Shown piece by piece: positions 34,747 to 42,565 of a stretch of DNA of 64,000 bases. Made by a program: the position numbers and the translations under genes. The notes beneath the pieces are model-generated. The model was not told where the DNA came from. It saw nothing but the letters and a program-made list of their open reading frames with translations, and ran no database searches. The first letter of the stretch is position 1; each line of letters starts with the position of its first letter. Source of the stretch: Mycolicibacterium frederiksbergense. Its GTDB lineage: Bacteria; Actinomycetota; Actinomycetes; Mycobacteriales; Mycobacteriaceae. The DNA is taken from contig NZ_CP038799.1 of assembly GCF_012223425.1 (NCBI RefSeq), positions 3,456,249 through 3,520,248 on the forward strand, given 5' to 3'.

Positions 34747-35954
34747 ATCAGCTTCCGGTCCTTGAGCTTTCGCAGTACATCGATGGTGGCCGCGGGGGCC
34801 AGGGTCGCGACGTCGTCGGAGTCGAACGCGCCGCAGTCCAATCCGCGCAGGACCACCGTCGACAGCGCCTCCGCGGTGGCGGGCTCATCGGCGATGGCGC
34901 CGCCCCGGCGGTCCAGGTAGGCCTGCAGCCGGGGTGCGGCCGCAACGACGGCGGCGCGGAAGAAGGTGAAGGTGGCCAGCCATCGGGTCACCAGATGGCC
35001 GGCATGCATATCCCAGCCCTGGTAGTAGCCGCGTTCCAGGGACCGGGTCACCAACCGGTGATGTCTGCGGATAGCGGCCACCACCTGGTCGTCGGAGCCG
35101 ACCGGGAACACCTGGGTGGATCCGTCGGCGATCCACACCCCGGTCTGGGCGGCGGCGGTCTGCATGACGGCCTTGGCGTGGTCGGCGATGGGATGGTCCA
35201 GGGACTGCTGCTGCGGTGCGATACCGCAGGCTGCGCTGTAGTCGTAGGTGCCATAGTGCAATCCGCTGCATCGGCCGTCGGCCAGATCGATGGCCCGGGC
35301 CACTGTCGCGGTGCCGTCGGGTCCGATGACCGCCTGCGGGCTCTCGATCTGCAACTCGAACTGGAGGGCGCCCGCGGGCAGACCGTGCACCTGCTCCAGA
35401 GCCTCACACAGCCAGACCGTGGCGGTGACCTGTTCGGCCGCACGCAGTTTCGGCACGGTGAACACGAAACCCGGTGGGACGCCGCCGTCGAGCACCAGTT
35501 CCAGGGTGCGCACCGACCGTCGCCGATCCGCGGCGGTCAGCCCCTTGATCCGGATCCCGGAACAGTCCAGCGCCAGCGCGCGCAGGGTGTCTCCGGCCCG
35601 CACCGCGTCCGCGTCCTCGGCATCCTCGGCGCGCCGCCCGTACCCGTCCTCGAAGTCCAGCCGCAGATCCGCGATGGGTGCGGTGCGCAGCCGGTCCCTG
35701 ACCATTGCCAGGGTGGTCTCATCCCCGAGTTCGGCGAACACCTCGGGGTAGCGGTCCAGCAGTTCGAGCGCGTGCGCGCCCCACTCGATGACGGTGGCCG
35801 GGCCGGCGTCCGCGGCACTGAGGTACACGGTGTGCACCGGCTGGCTGCCGGAGCGGTCCCCGGGGTAGCGAGCGGCCAACGCGGCGTCGACACCCTCGAG
35901 CAGGGCGTCGAGACGTGTGAGCGTGTCCTCGGGGACTCGGCGCACAGTGGGCAT
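34743..35954 (-). CDS. DUF6986 HpcH/CitE aldolase-like protein of allantoin catabolism
   Basis: A 403-residue TIM-barrel protein resembling CitE/HpcH aldolases and malate synthase. Candidate magnesium ligands lie in LRLDFEDGYG and FELQIESPQAV. FVFTVPKLRA, HYGTYDYSAACG and GWDMHAGHLVTRW are further conserved-looking segments. ATG at 35952-35954 is chosen since the frame upstream is a shadow of the aminotransferase gene. It is first in the operon with allantoicase and PuuE. Since allantoicase products end in glyoxylate, condensation of glyoxylate with an acyl-CoA, as malate synthase does, is a plausible but untested role. Confidence 0.72.
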   Translation of the reverse strand: MPTVRRVPEDTLTRLDALLEGVDAALAARYPGDRSGSQPVHTVYLSAADAGPATVIEWGAHALELLDRYPEVFAELGDETTLAMVRDRLRTAPIADLRLDFEDGYGRRAEDAEDADAVRAGDTLRALALDCSGIRIKGLTAADRRRSVRTLELVLDGGVPPGFVFTVPKLRAAEQVTATVWLCEALEQVHGLPAGALQFELQIESPQAVIGPDGTATVARAIDLADGRCSGLHYGTYDYSAACGIAPQQQSLDHPIADHAKAVMQTAAAQTGVWIADGSTQVFPVGSDDQVVAAIRRHHRLVTRSLERGYYQGWDMHAGHLVTRWLATFTFFRAAVVAAAPRLQAYLDRRGGAIADEPATAEALSTVVLRGLDCGAFDSDDVATLAPAATIDVLRKLKDRKLI

Positions 35955-35971
35955 CGGTCCATCCTGCCGTG

Positions 35972-37132
35972 TCAGCGCGACTTGAGCACCCCGAGGCGAC
36001 GGATCGCCTCGTTCATCGTCTCGTCGCGTTTGCAGAAAGCGAAGCGCACCAGGTGATTCCAACCGTGATCGCCGCTGGTGAACGCCGACATGGGAATCGC
36101 GGCGACGCCGGCGCGCTCGGGTAGTTCGGCACAGAACGTGGTGGAGTCGGAGTATCCGAGAGGCCGTGGGTCCGCACACAGAAAATAGGTGCCGTGGCTG
36201 TCGTGCACCCCGAACCCGATGTCGGTCAGGGCCGCGGCCAGCCGGTTGCGCCGGGCCTGCAACGTATCGCGCAGGGCCAGCGACCAGCCGTCCTCGTCGT
36301 TGAGGGCCCGGGCGACCGCGGGCTGGAATGGCGCGCCGCCCACGTAGCTCAGGTACTGCTTGGCCGCCCGCACGCCCGCGATGAGGTCGGCGGGGCCGCA
36401 TGTCCACCCGATCTTCCAGCCGGTGACGTTGAACATCTTGGCCGCACTGGAGATGGTGACGGTCCGCTCCGCCATGCCGGGCAGCGCCGCGAGCGGCAGA
36501 TGCCGCAGGCCGTCGAACACCAGGTTCTCGTACACCTCGTCGGTGATGACCAGCAGGTCGTGGGCGATCGCCAGTTCGGCAATCGCGGCCAGCTCCTCTG
36601 CGGAGGCCACGCTGCCGGTCGGGTTGTGCGGTGAATTGAGGATGAGCGCCCGGGTGTTGGGCGTCACCGCGCCCCGCAGGGCCTCGACGTCGATGGCGAA
36701 GCCGCTGCCGTCGGCCACCATCGGCACCGCGACCCGGTGGCAGCCGGCCATCGCGATCACCGGTGAGTAGGAGTCATAGAACGGCTCGATCACCAACACC
36801 TCGGAACCGGGCTCGACCAGCCCGATGACCGATGCGGCGATGGCTTCGGTCGCCCCGACGGTGACCAGGATCTCGGTGTCCGGGTCGTAGTTGACGCCGT
36901 ACAGCCGGCGGCGCTGCTCGGCGATGGCCGTACGGAGCGCAGGGATACCCAGGCCGGGCGGGTACTGGTTGATGCCCTCGGCGATGGCGTCCTGGGCGAC
37001 CTTCAGCATGCCGGCGGGGCCGTCCTCGTCGGGAAAGCCCTGTCCGAGATTCACCGCGCCGATGCGGGCCGCCAGTGCCGACATCTCGGCGAAGATCGTC
37101 ACCGCGTACGGCTGGAGTCTGCGCACGGTCAT
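35972..37132 (-). CDS. dapC: Class I PLP aminotransferase, DapC-like
   Basis: A 386-residue fold-type I aminotransferase, closely resembling M. tuberculosis Rv0858c, annotated as N-succinyldiaminopimelate aminotransferase DapC. The PLP lysine is in ISSAAKMFNVTGWKIGW, the PLP-binding Asp and Tyr in ITDEVYENL, and the substrate-binding Arg in HLVRFAFCKRDE. The N-terminal LGQGFPDEDGPA and NSPHNPTG are family hallmarks. It lies 17 bases before the DUF6986 start on the same strand, so transcription could run into the allantoin genes. The substrate could also be another amino donor. Confidence 0.8.
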   Translation of the reverse strand: MTVRRLQPYAVTIFAEMSALAARIGAVNLGQGFPDEDGPAGMLKVAQDAIAEGINQYPPGLGIPALRTAIAEQRRRLYGVNYDPDTEILVTVGATEAIAASVIGLVEPGSEVLVIEPFYDSYSPVIAMAGCHRVAVPMVADGSGFAIDVEALRGAVTPNTRALILNSPHNPTGSVASAEELAAIAELAIAHDLLVITDEVYENLVFDGLRHLPLAALPGMAERTVTISSAAKMFNVTGWKIGWTCGPADLIAGVRAAKQYLSYVGGAPFQPAVARALNDEDGWSLALRDTLQARRNRLAAALTDIGFGVHDSHGTYFLCADPRPLGYSDSTTFCAELPERAGVAAIPMSAFTSGDHGWNHLVRFAFCKRDETMNEAIRRLGVLKSR

Positions 37133-37142
37133 GGCCTCGACC

Positions 37143-37622
37143 CTATCCGTGCTGGGATCTGAACCCGGGTGGCACCACCCGCAGCTTGGCGGCGATCCGC
37201 GTCAGCGCCGCCAGGTCGGTGCCCGTGAGTGGGTCGATGATCAGTTCACGGACCGCACGCACGTGGATCGGCGCGGCCTCGACGACCAGCCGGTGGCCGT
37301 CGTCGGTGAGCTCGGCCAGCGTGTAGCGGCCGTCGTCGGGGTCCGGGAAGCGGGTGACCCAACCGCGCTGCTCGAAGCGTTTCACCACATTGGACAGCCG
37401 CGACAGGGATCCGTTGGCCAGGAACGCCAACTCGCTCATCCGGATTCGCCGGTCCGGTGCATCGGAGATGTGGCTGAGCGTCAGGTACTCGAAAAGGGTG
37501 AGGTCGACGTGGCGCAGCGGAGCCTCGAGTTTCCCGGGCATCAGCAGGATCAGCGAGATCAGACCCGTCCATGCCTGCTTCTCGTCGTCGGACAACCACT
37601 GGGGTGCGTCGGTGCTCGCCAT
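37143..37622 (-). CDS. MarR-family transcriptional regulator
   Basis: A 159-residue MarR regulator. The DNA-binding segment is IRMSELAFLANGSLSRLSNVVKRFEQRGWVTRFPDPDDGRYTLAELT. The start at 37620-37622 is preferred, with ATG codons at 37638-37640 and further upstream as alternatives. Two palindromic sites lie in the spacer to the divergent ridA gene, one of which includes the ridA start codon, so it very likely represses ridA and the coupled dehydrogenase, and itself. Confidence 0.85.
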   Translation of the reverse strand: MASTDAPQWLSDDEKQAWTGLISLILLMPGKLEAPLRHVDLTLFEYLTLSHISDAPDRRIRMSELAFLANGSLSRLSNVVKRFEQRGWVTRFPDPDDGRYTLAELTDDGHRLVVEAAPIHVRAVRELIIDPLTGTDLAALTRIAAKLRVVPPGFRSQHG

Positions 37623-37629
37623 CGGGATG

Positions 37630-37645
37630 ACTTTACGCATGAAGT
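37630..37645. promoter_or_regulatory. MarR operator, site 1
   Basis: ACTTTACG CATGAAGT matches the palindrome of site 2 in 14 of 16 positions. It lies just upstream of the preferred marR start codon. The centres of the two sites are 33 bases (about three helical turns) apart, so dimers would bind on one face of the helix. Confidence 0.65.
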
Positions 37646-37662
37646 CATCGGGTGTACGTTTG

Positions 37663-37678
37663 ACTTCATGCATGAAGT
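37663..37678. promoter_or_regulatory. MarR operator, site 2 (perfect palindrome)
   Basis: ACTTCATGCATGAAGT is a perfect 16-base palindrome. The ridA ATG (37668-37670) lies inside it, so bound repressor would cover the start of the ridA transcript, which is probably leaderless. Confidence 0.75.
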
Positions 37679-38096
37679 GAAAAATGATATCGAGTTCTTC
37701 GTGACGCCGGGCTACGGGCAGAGCGCCCTGGCCGAACGGCACTATCACCAAGCCGTGCGGATCGGCGACAGGGTGGAGATCTCCGGGCAGGGCGGCTGGG
37801 ACGACGATCTCAACTTCCCGGAGTCACTGGAGGACGAGATCGTCCGGGCTTTCGAGAACGTGGAGCGCACCCTCGCTGCGGCCGGCGCCTCCTGGCGAGA
37901 TGTCGTGCACGTGAACTCGTACCACGTGCTCAAGGAGCCGGACGAGAACTTCGACGCCCACAACGAGGTCATGTTCGCGCAGCTTCGTCAGTGGATGCCG
38001 GACCGGCCGCCCATCTGGACCGAGATCGGTGTCACCGCGCTCGGGGCACCGAAGATGCGCATCGAGATCCGTGTCACCGCGGTGGTCGAGAGCTGA
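37668..38096 (+). CDS. ridA: RidA-family enamine/imine deaminase
   Basis: A 142-residue YjgF/YER057c/UK114 protein. RidA hydrolyses reactive enamines/imines, such as 2-aminoacrylate, to keto acids and ammonia. Segments HYHQAVRIGDRVEISGQGGW, VERTLAAAGASWRDVVHVNSY and PTWTEIGV-like PIWTEIGVTALGAPKMRIEIRVTA are characteristic; the substrate-binding Arg is in the last. The ATG lies within the MarR palindrome. The stop overlaps the ATG of the downstream dehydrogenase (TGATG). The detoxified compound is unknown. Confidence 0.88.
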   Translation: MHEVKNDIEFFVTPGYGQSALAERHYHQAVRIGDRVEISGQGGWDDDLNFPESLEDEIVRAFENVERTLAAAGASWRDVVHVNSYHVLKEPDENFDAHNEVMFAQLRQWMPDRPPIWTEIGVTALGAPKMRIEIRVTAVVES

Positions 38097-39010
38097 TGCG
38101 CGCCATCGTCTTCGACCCCGATGCCCCGCGCAAGTTCGCGTTTGCCGATGCCCCCGACCCGGTGCCCACGGCGCCGAACGAACTGCTGATCGACGTCAAG
38201 GCCATCTCGCTGAACTTCGGTGAGGTGTACTACGGTGACAACGCCGAACATCCCGGGGACATCCCCGGCTGGGACAGCGCCGGCGTCGTGACAACCGCCG
38301 CCGCGGACGGTTCCGGTCCGCCGGTGGGCACCAGGGTGGCCGGGGCTTCCTGGTCGCAGGGCTGGGCGCAACGTCGGGTGCTGGCGTCGGAAAACGTTGC
38401 GGTGATCCCCGATTCGGTCGATTTCGACACGGCGGCCGCGCTGCCGGTCGCCGGGGTGACCGCCGTGCAGACCATCCGCCGGCTCGGTCCGGTACTCGGC
38501 AAGCGGGTTCTGGTCACCGGAGCCTCGGGTGGTGTCGGCCGACTGGCCGTGCAGTTGGCGGCCCGGGCGGGTGCGCATGTGATCGCCGCGGTCGGCAGCC
38601 CCGAGCGCGGTGCGGGCCTGCGCGAACTCGGCGCCGACGAGATCGTGGTCGGCCTCGACGGGGTGGAACCGGTGCATGGGGTGCTCGAACACATCGGCGG
38701 CACCATGCTGGCCGATGCGTACGGACTGCTCGCCGACGGCGGCACGCTGATCTCGGTCGGATCGGCGTCCGGCCAGTCGACGCTGATCGATTTCGAGGCG
38801 GCGCGAATGGCCAGGAAGAACAACAGGATCGAGTCGTTCATGGCGAACTGGCCGTTGGGCGAGGAACTGCAGTACGTGCTGGATCTCACCGGCCGCGGGC
38901 TGCTGGACGCCCAGGTGGGCTACCGCGACTCCTGGGACAATCTCGATGCCGCGATCGACGCCCTGCTCGGCCGGCGGGTGGCCGGCAAGGCGACGCTCAC
39001 GGTCAGCTGA
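38096..39010 (+). CDS. Zinc-less medium-chain dehydrogenase (quinone oxidoreductase-like)
   Basis: A 304-residue MDR-superfamily reductase. The nucleotide-binding motif is VLVTGASGGVGRLAVQLAARAG near residues 140-161 and the N-terminal GroES-like domain begins MRAIVFDPDAP. Zinc-ligand residues of alcohol dehydrogenases are lacking. It is translationally coupled to ridA and so is likely under the same MarR control. The last 8 bases overlap the convergent NmrA-like gene. Confidence 0.82.
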   Translation: MRAIVFDPDAPRKFAFADAPDPVPTAPNELLIDVKAISLNFGEVYYGDNAEHPGDIPGWDSAGVVTTAAADGSGPPVGTRVAGASWSQGWAQRRVLASENVAVIPDSVDFDTAAALPVAGVTAVQTIRRLGPVLGKRVLVTGASGGVGRLAVQLAARAGAHVIAAVGSPERGAGLRELGADEIVVGLDGVEPVHGVLEHIGGTMLADAYGLLADGGTLISVGSASGQSTLIDFEAARMARKNNRIESFMANWPLGEELQYVLDLTGRGLLDAQVGYRDSWDNLDAAIDALLGRRVAGKATLTVS

Positions 39011-39857
39011 GCAGCGGACGCAGATCGGTCTCCAGCCAGTCGGTGAAGCTCTGCCAACCGATCTGCGGGTACCGCGTATGCAGTGCGGCGATATCGACGG
39101 TGTAACCGCCGGAGGCCAGGAAGGTAAACATCGCCCGCATGTCATCGGAGGCGATGAGCTCAGGATCGCGGGTCACCAGTTCCACGGGCCTGCCCAGCGT
39201 CTCGGACAGCGCGGCCGCCATCTCCCGGCCGGTCGGCTGATCGGAGGCGATATCGATCCGGGCGCCGCGCACCGGTTCGGGATCGGTGAGCACCGCGCCG
39301 ACGAACCGTCCCAGATCGCGACGGGACAACTGCTGCAACGAGGCATCGGCGGGCAGCGGAAGCTCGAACACGCCGGCCTTGATGGCGTCGAGGCCGCCCA
39401 GCATGTTGTCGTAGAAATACGACGGTCCGACGATGGTGTACGACAACCCGGACCGTGCCAGCGCCGCCTCCACCGCGACCTTGCTGTCGAAATGCGGTAT
39501 GCCGGTGTGCTGGTCGGCATCGGCGACCGAGGAGAACACCAGGTGCGGCACCCGCGCTGCCAGCGCTGCATCCAGGATGGTCCGGCCCTGGGCGATCTCG
39601 GCCTCGGGACCGTCCTCGAACGGCGTGGTCAACGCGTAGGCGCCGTCGACCCCGGTGAAGGCCCGTGTCACCGAGGTCTCATCGGACAGGTCCGCGGCGA
39701 CGACCTCGACGCCGGCTGCGCTGAGCCGCTGAGCCGACGCGGAGTCGGTACGGCGGGTGATCCCGCGGACCGTCGCCCCGCTTTCCAGTAGCGCCCTGAC
39801 CACGGCGCCACCCTGCGCGCCGGTGGCGCCCAACACTGCGAAATGTCCTGTCATCAC
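39003..39857 (-). CDS. NmrA-like NAD(P)-binding protein
   Basis: A 284-residue atypical short-chain dehydrogenase of the NmrA/HSCARG group. The N-terminal glycine motif FAVLGATGAQGGAVVRALLESG (residues about 6-27) binds NAD(P). AYALTTPFEDG, HLVFSSVADAD and TIVGPSYFYDNMLG are typical. The usual catalytic Tyr-X3-Lys is not clear, which fits a redox sensor or atypical reductase. It lies 17 bases after the APC permease gene on the same strand and may belong to that operon. Confidence 0.8.
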   Translation of the reverse strand: MMTGHFAVLGATGAQGGAVVRALLESGATVRGITRRTDSASAQRLSAAGVEVVAADLSDETSVTRAFTGVDGAYALTTPFEDGPEAEIAQGRTILDAALAARVPHLVFSSVADADQHTGIPHFDSKVAVEAALARSGLSYTIVGPSYFYDNMLGGLDAIKAGVFELPLPADASLQQLSRRDLGRFVGAVLTDPEPVRGARIDIASDQPTGREMAAALSETLGRPVELVTRDPELIASDDMRAMFTFLASGGYTVDIAALHTRYPQIGWQSFTDWLETDLRPLLS

Positions 39858-39874
39858 TACAGCCTAATGGCCGG

Positions 39875-41296
39875 TTACCCAACGCCTTCCAGGGTGTCCG
39901 TCTCGGTCTGACCGATCCGGGCGATGACCTCGGGGCGATTGCGCACCAGGTGGTAGTACCAGCCCAATGCTACGGCGACGGTCGCCAGGAACAGGTACGG
40001 CAGGATGTTCAGCGGGAAGCTGGGCACCGGGTATACGTTGGCGAAGAAGGTGTAGGCCATGGCGAGGATCGCGACGACGGCGGTGACCCACACCAGCCGG
40101 TTCGGTTGGCCGGTGCGCCGGGTGTAGACCACACAGGCGGCGGCGACCAGCGAGTAGGCGACCATGTATCCGTAGGTGGCGTAGGTGTCGACCCACACCA
40201 CGATGTCCATCGGATGCACACCGGCGGCGAGCAGGACGACGTCCAGGGCGATGGCCGCCGGCCCGGCGATCAGCAGCACCCGGTGCGGCGTCAGGTGGCC
40301 TTCGTGGGTGCGGCCGAACCTGTCCGCGACCACGCCCTCCTTGCCCATCACGTACACGATGCGGCCGACGACGTTCAGTGGGGCGACCACCACCGCGAAG
40401 AACGAGGCGCCGACACCGAACAGCAGGATTGGGTTGAACCAGGAGGGCATACCGATCAGAATCGCGATGTCCTGCAAAGGATTGGCGCTGTCGGCTAGCC
40501 CTTCCTGCAGCACCGCGATCTGCGTGTAGGCGGCGAACACATACAGCACACCCACCACGAGCGCGCTCCACATGATGGCGCGGGGGATGGCGGTGTACGG
40601 GTTGCGTGCCTCCCGGCCCAGCGCGTCGGCCGAGGAGAACCCGACGAAACCGAGGATGCCGAGCACCATGCCGGCGGCCACACCCTGTCCGGGGATATCG
40701 CTGAACGAGAACTGGGACGGATCCCAGGCCGCGGGTCCCGCCCATACCAGGGCGAGCACCAGCAGGACCACGATGATGGTGACCGAGACCAACTCCAGGG
40801 TCAGCGATACCCGCGCCGAGAGCCGGATCCCGCGGATGGTGAACAGCGTTGCCAGACCGCCTAATACGATCGCAAGCACGATCGTCGACCCGACGCCGCC
40901 CGCCGGAATCCCCAGGGAGATCAGGAAATCGCTGGTGTAGGAGACCGCCCCGCCGAGCGAGCCGGCGGCGATGCCCCAGCAGCCCACCAACAGCGCCACT
41001 CCCGCGAGGTAGGCTCCGAACGGCCCGAGGCCCTTGGACACATAGGTGTACAGCGAGCCGGCCGACGCGTTGCGGCGGGCGAACACCACCACGCAGTAGC
41101 CGACCGACAGGATGACCACCGTCGCCAGCGCGAACGACACGATGGTGCCGGTGCCCGCGCTCAGATAGATGGCCGCCGCCGTGAAGGCGATGACCGCGCT
41201 GGGCGCGATGTTGGCGATGGCCTGCGCGGCCAGTTCGGGACCGGACATCACTCCGTGACGCAGGCCGGCGTCGACGGGAGGGGTTTCGGTGGCCAT
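39875..41296 (-). CDS. APC-superfamily amino acid/amine permease
   Basis: A 473-residue membrane transporter with about twelve helices. The APC signature appears as IANIAPSAVIAFTAAAIYLSAGTGT near the N-terminus. The unwound helix 6 region reads GFVGFSSADALGREARNP, like amino acid and polyamine permeases. ATG at 41294-41296 is preceded by AAGGAG. It is downstream of an alcohol dehydrogenase gene by 41 bases on the same strand, suggesting import and oxidation of one amine, alcohol or amino acid (inference). Confidence 0.85.
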   Translation of the reverse strand: MATETPPVDAGLRHGVMSGPELAAQAIANIAPSAVIAFTAAAIYLSAGTGTIVSFALATVVILSVGYCVVVFARRNASAGSLYTYVSKGLGPFGAYLAGVALLVGCWGIAAGSLGGAVSYTSDFLISLGIPAGGVGSTIVLAIVLGGLATLFTIRGIRLSARVSLTLELVSVTIIVVLLVLALVWAGPAAWDPSQFSFSDIPGQGVAAGMVLGILGFVGFSSADALGREARNPYTAIPRAIMWSALVVGVLYVFAAYTQIAVLQEGLADSANPLQDIAILIGMPSWFNPILLFGVGASFFAVVVAPLNVVGRIVYVMGKEGVVADRFGRTHEGHLTPHRVLLIAGPAAIALDVVLLAAGVHPMDIVVWVDTYATYGYMVAYSLVAAACVVYTRRTGQPNRLVWVTAVVAILAMAYTFFANVYPVPSFPLNILPYLFLATVAVALGWYYHLVRNRPEVIARIGQTETDTLEGVG

Positions 41297-41337
41297 TCGG
41301 CTCCTTGAGATTCGAAAGTTGTTGTCGATGAGGATTT

Positions 41338-42435
41338 TCAGGGAATGAGCAGGGTGCGCAGCGCTTCGCCGGACTCGAGGTCGTCGAACGCTGCGGCCGC
41401 CTCCTCCAACGGTCGGCTGGCCCAGACCAGCGCATCGAGTTTGAGCTGGCCGTCCATGTAGCGATCGACGAGCGCGGGGATGTCGATGGAGGGACGCACC
41501 GATCCGTAGTTCGAGCCGAGGATGCGCTGGTCGGCTTCGGCCAGCACCAGCGGTTCGAACGACGCCTTGGCCCCGGTGGGCGGCAGACCGACCACGACGG
41601 CCGCCCCGCCCAGCCCGAGCATCCGGATGGCCTGCTCGGTGGTGCCGGTGTGACCGAATGCGTCGAACGCGTAGTCGACACCGTCGGGGATCAACTCCCG
41701 CAACTGCTCCTCGGCATCGCCGGCGGCGGCGTTGATGCGGTCGGTGGCGCCGAACTGCACGGCCATCTTGGTCTTGTCGTCGCGGACGTCGATGGCGATG
41801 ATCCGGCTGGCGCCGGCCAGCTTCGCGCCCTGGATGACGTTGAGGCCGACGCCGCCGCAGCCGATTACCGCAACGGAGGCACCCGGTTCGACCGCGGCGG
41901 TGTTGAGCACCGCGCCGACACCGGTCGCCACGGCGCAGCCGACCAGGGCGATGACGTCCAGCGGCGCATCCTCGCGCACCTTCACCGCGCCGGACGCGGG
42001 GACGACGACCTCCTCGGCGAAAGAGGACACCCCGAGATAGTGGTGCACGACCTCGCCGTTGCGCGACAGGCGCGATGTGCCGTCGAAAAGGGTCCCCAGC
42101 GGTGCGACCACGGTGGCGACCTTCTGGCAACGCGCCTCGTGGCCGGACCGGCAGTAGCGGCATTCGCCGCACGGCGGCACCCAGGAGAGCACCACATGGT
42201 CACCGACCGCGAGCGTGGTGACGCCCTCGCCGAGTTCGGTCACCACGCCGGACCCTTCGTGCCCCATGACCAGAGGCGCGGGCGCGTCCCACTCGCCGCG
42301 TTTGACGTGCAGATCCGAGTGGCACACGCCGGCGGCAGCGATCCGCACCCGCACCTCGCCCGGTTTGGGACCGGCCAGGTCGACGTCCACGTACTCGATG
42401 GGCGTGGCGGGATCTCGGAAGACGATCGCTTTCAC
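41338..42435 (-). CDS. Zinc-dependent alcohol dehydrogenase
   Basis: A 365-residue class III-like alcohol dehydrogenase. The catalytic zinc ligands are the Cys in GVCHSDLH, the His-Glu in GHEGSGVV and the later Cys in LVGCAVATGVG. The structural zinc site is CGECRYCRSGHEARC. The Rossmann motif is VAVIGCGGVGLNVIQGA. It is divergent from a pucR gene and upstream of an APC permease; the shared 129-base spacer holds two ATCCATC elements. It may be a target of that PucR regulator. The alcohol is unknown. Confidence 0.88.
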   Translation of the reverse strand: MKAIVFRDPATPIEYVDVDLAGPKPGEVRVRIAAAGVCHSDLHVKRGEWDAPAPLVMGHEGSGVVTELGEGVTTLAVGDHVVLSWVPPCGECRYCRSGHEARCQKVATVVAPLGTLFDGTSRLSRNGEVVHHYLGVSSFAEEVVVPASGAVKVREDAPLDVIALVGCAVATGVGAVLNTAAVEPGASVAVIGCGGVGLNVIQGAKLAGASRIIAIDVRDDKTKMAVQFGATDRINAAAGDAEEQLRELIPDGVDYAFDAFGHTGTTEQAIRMLGLGGAAVVVGLPPTGAKASFEPLVLAEADQRILGSNYGSVRPSIDIPALVDRYMDGQLKLDALVWASRPLEEAAAAFDDLESGEALRTLLIP

Positions 42436-42552
42436 GGTGCTCCTTTACAAGCGGAATCCATCGACTAGGGGAATCCACCGAATCGTAGGGAGCGGGCAGC
42501 TCCGAGCACAGCCGCAAAAAGTGTGATCAGTGGAGCCAAATCCATCATTTTG

Positions 42553-42565
42553 TACACTCCGGGCG
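42553..42565 (+). promoter_or_regulatory. Leaderless promoter of pucR
   Basis: TACACT (42553-42558) fits the mycobacterial -10 pattern TANNNT and lies six bases before the GTG at 42565. Transcription would begin on the start codon. An ATCCATC element at 42540-42546 lies just upstream of the -10 box, where an activator or repressor could act. Confidence 0.55.

Noticed and set aside
36891..37667. Upstream extension of the ridA frame through marR
   Set aside because: RidA-like sequence begins only at 37668; the rest is antisense to marR and dapC.
41338..42172. Upstream extension of the APC permease frame into the alcohol dehydrogenase gene
   Set aside because: No membrane or APC character before MATETPPVDAG at 41296; zinc-dehydrogenase motifs identify the real gene there.
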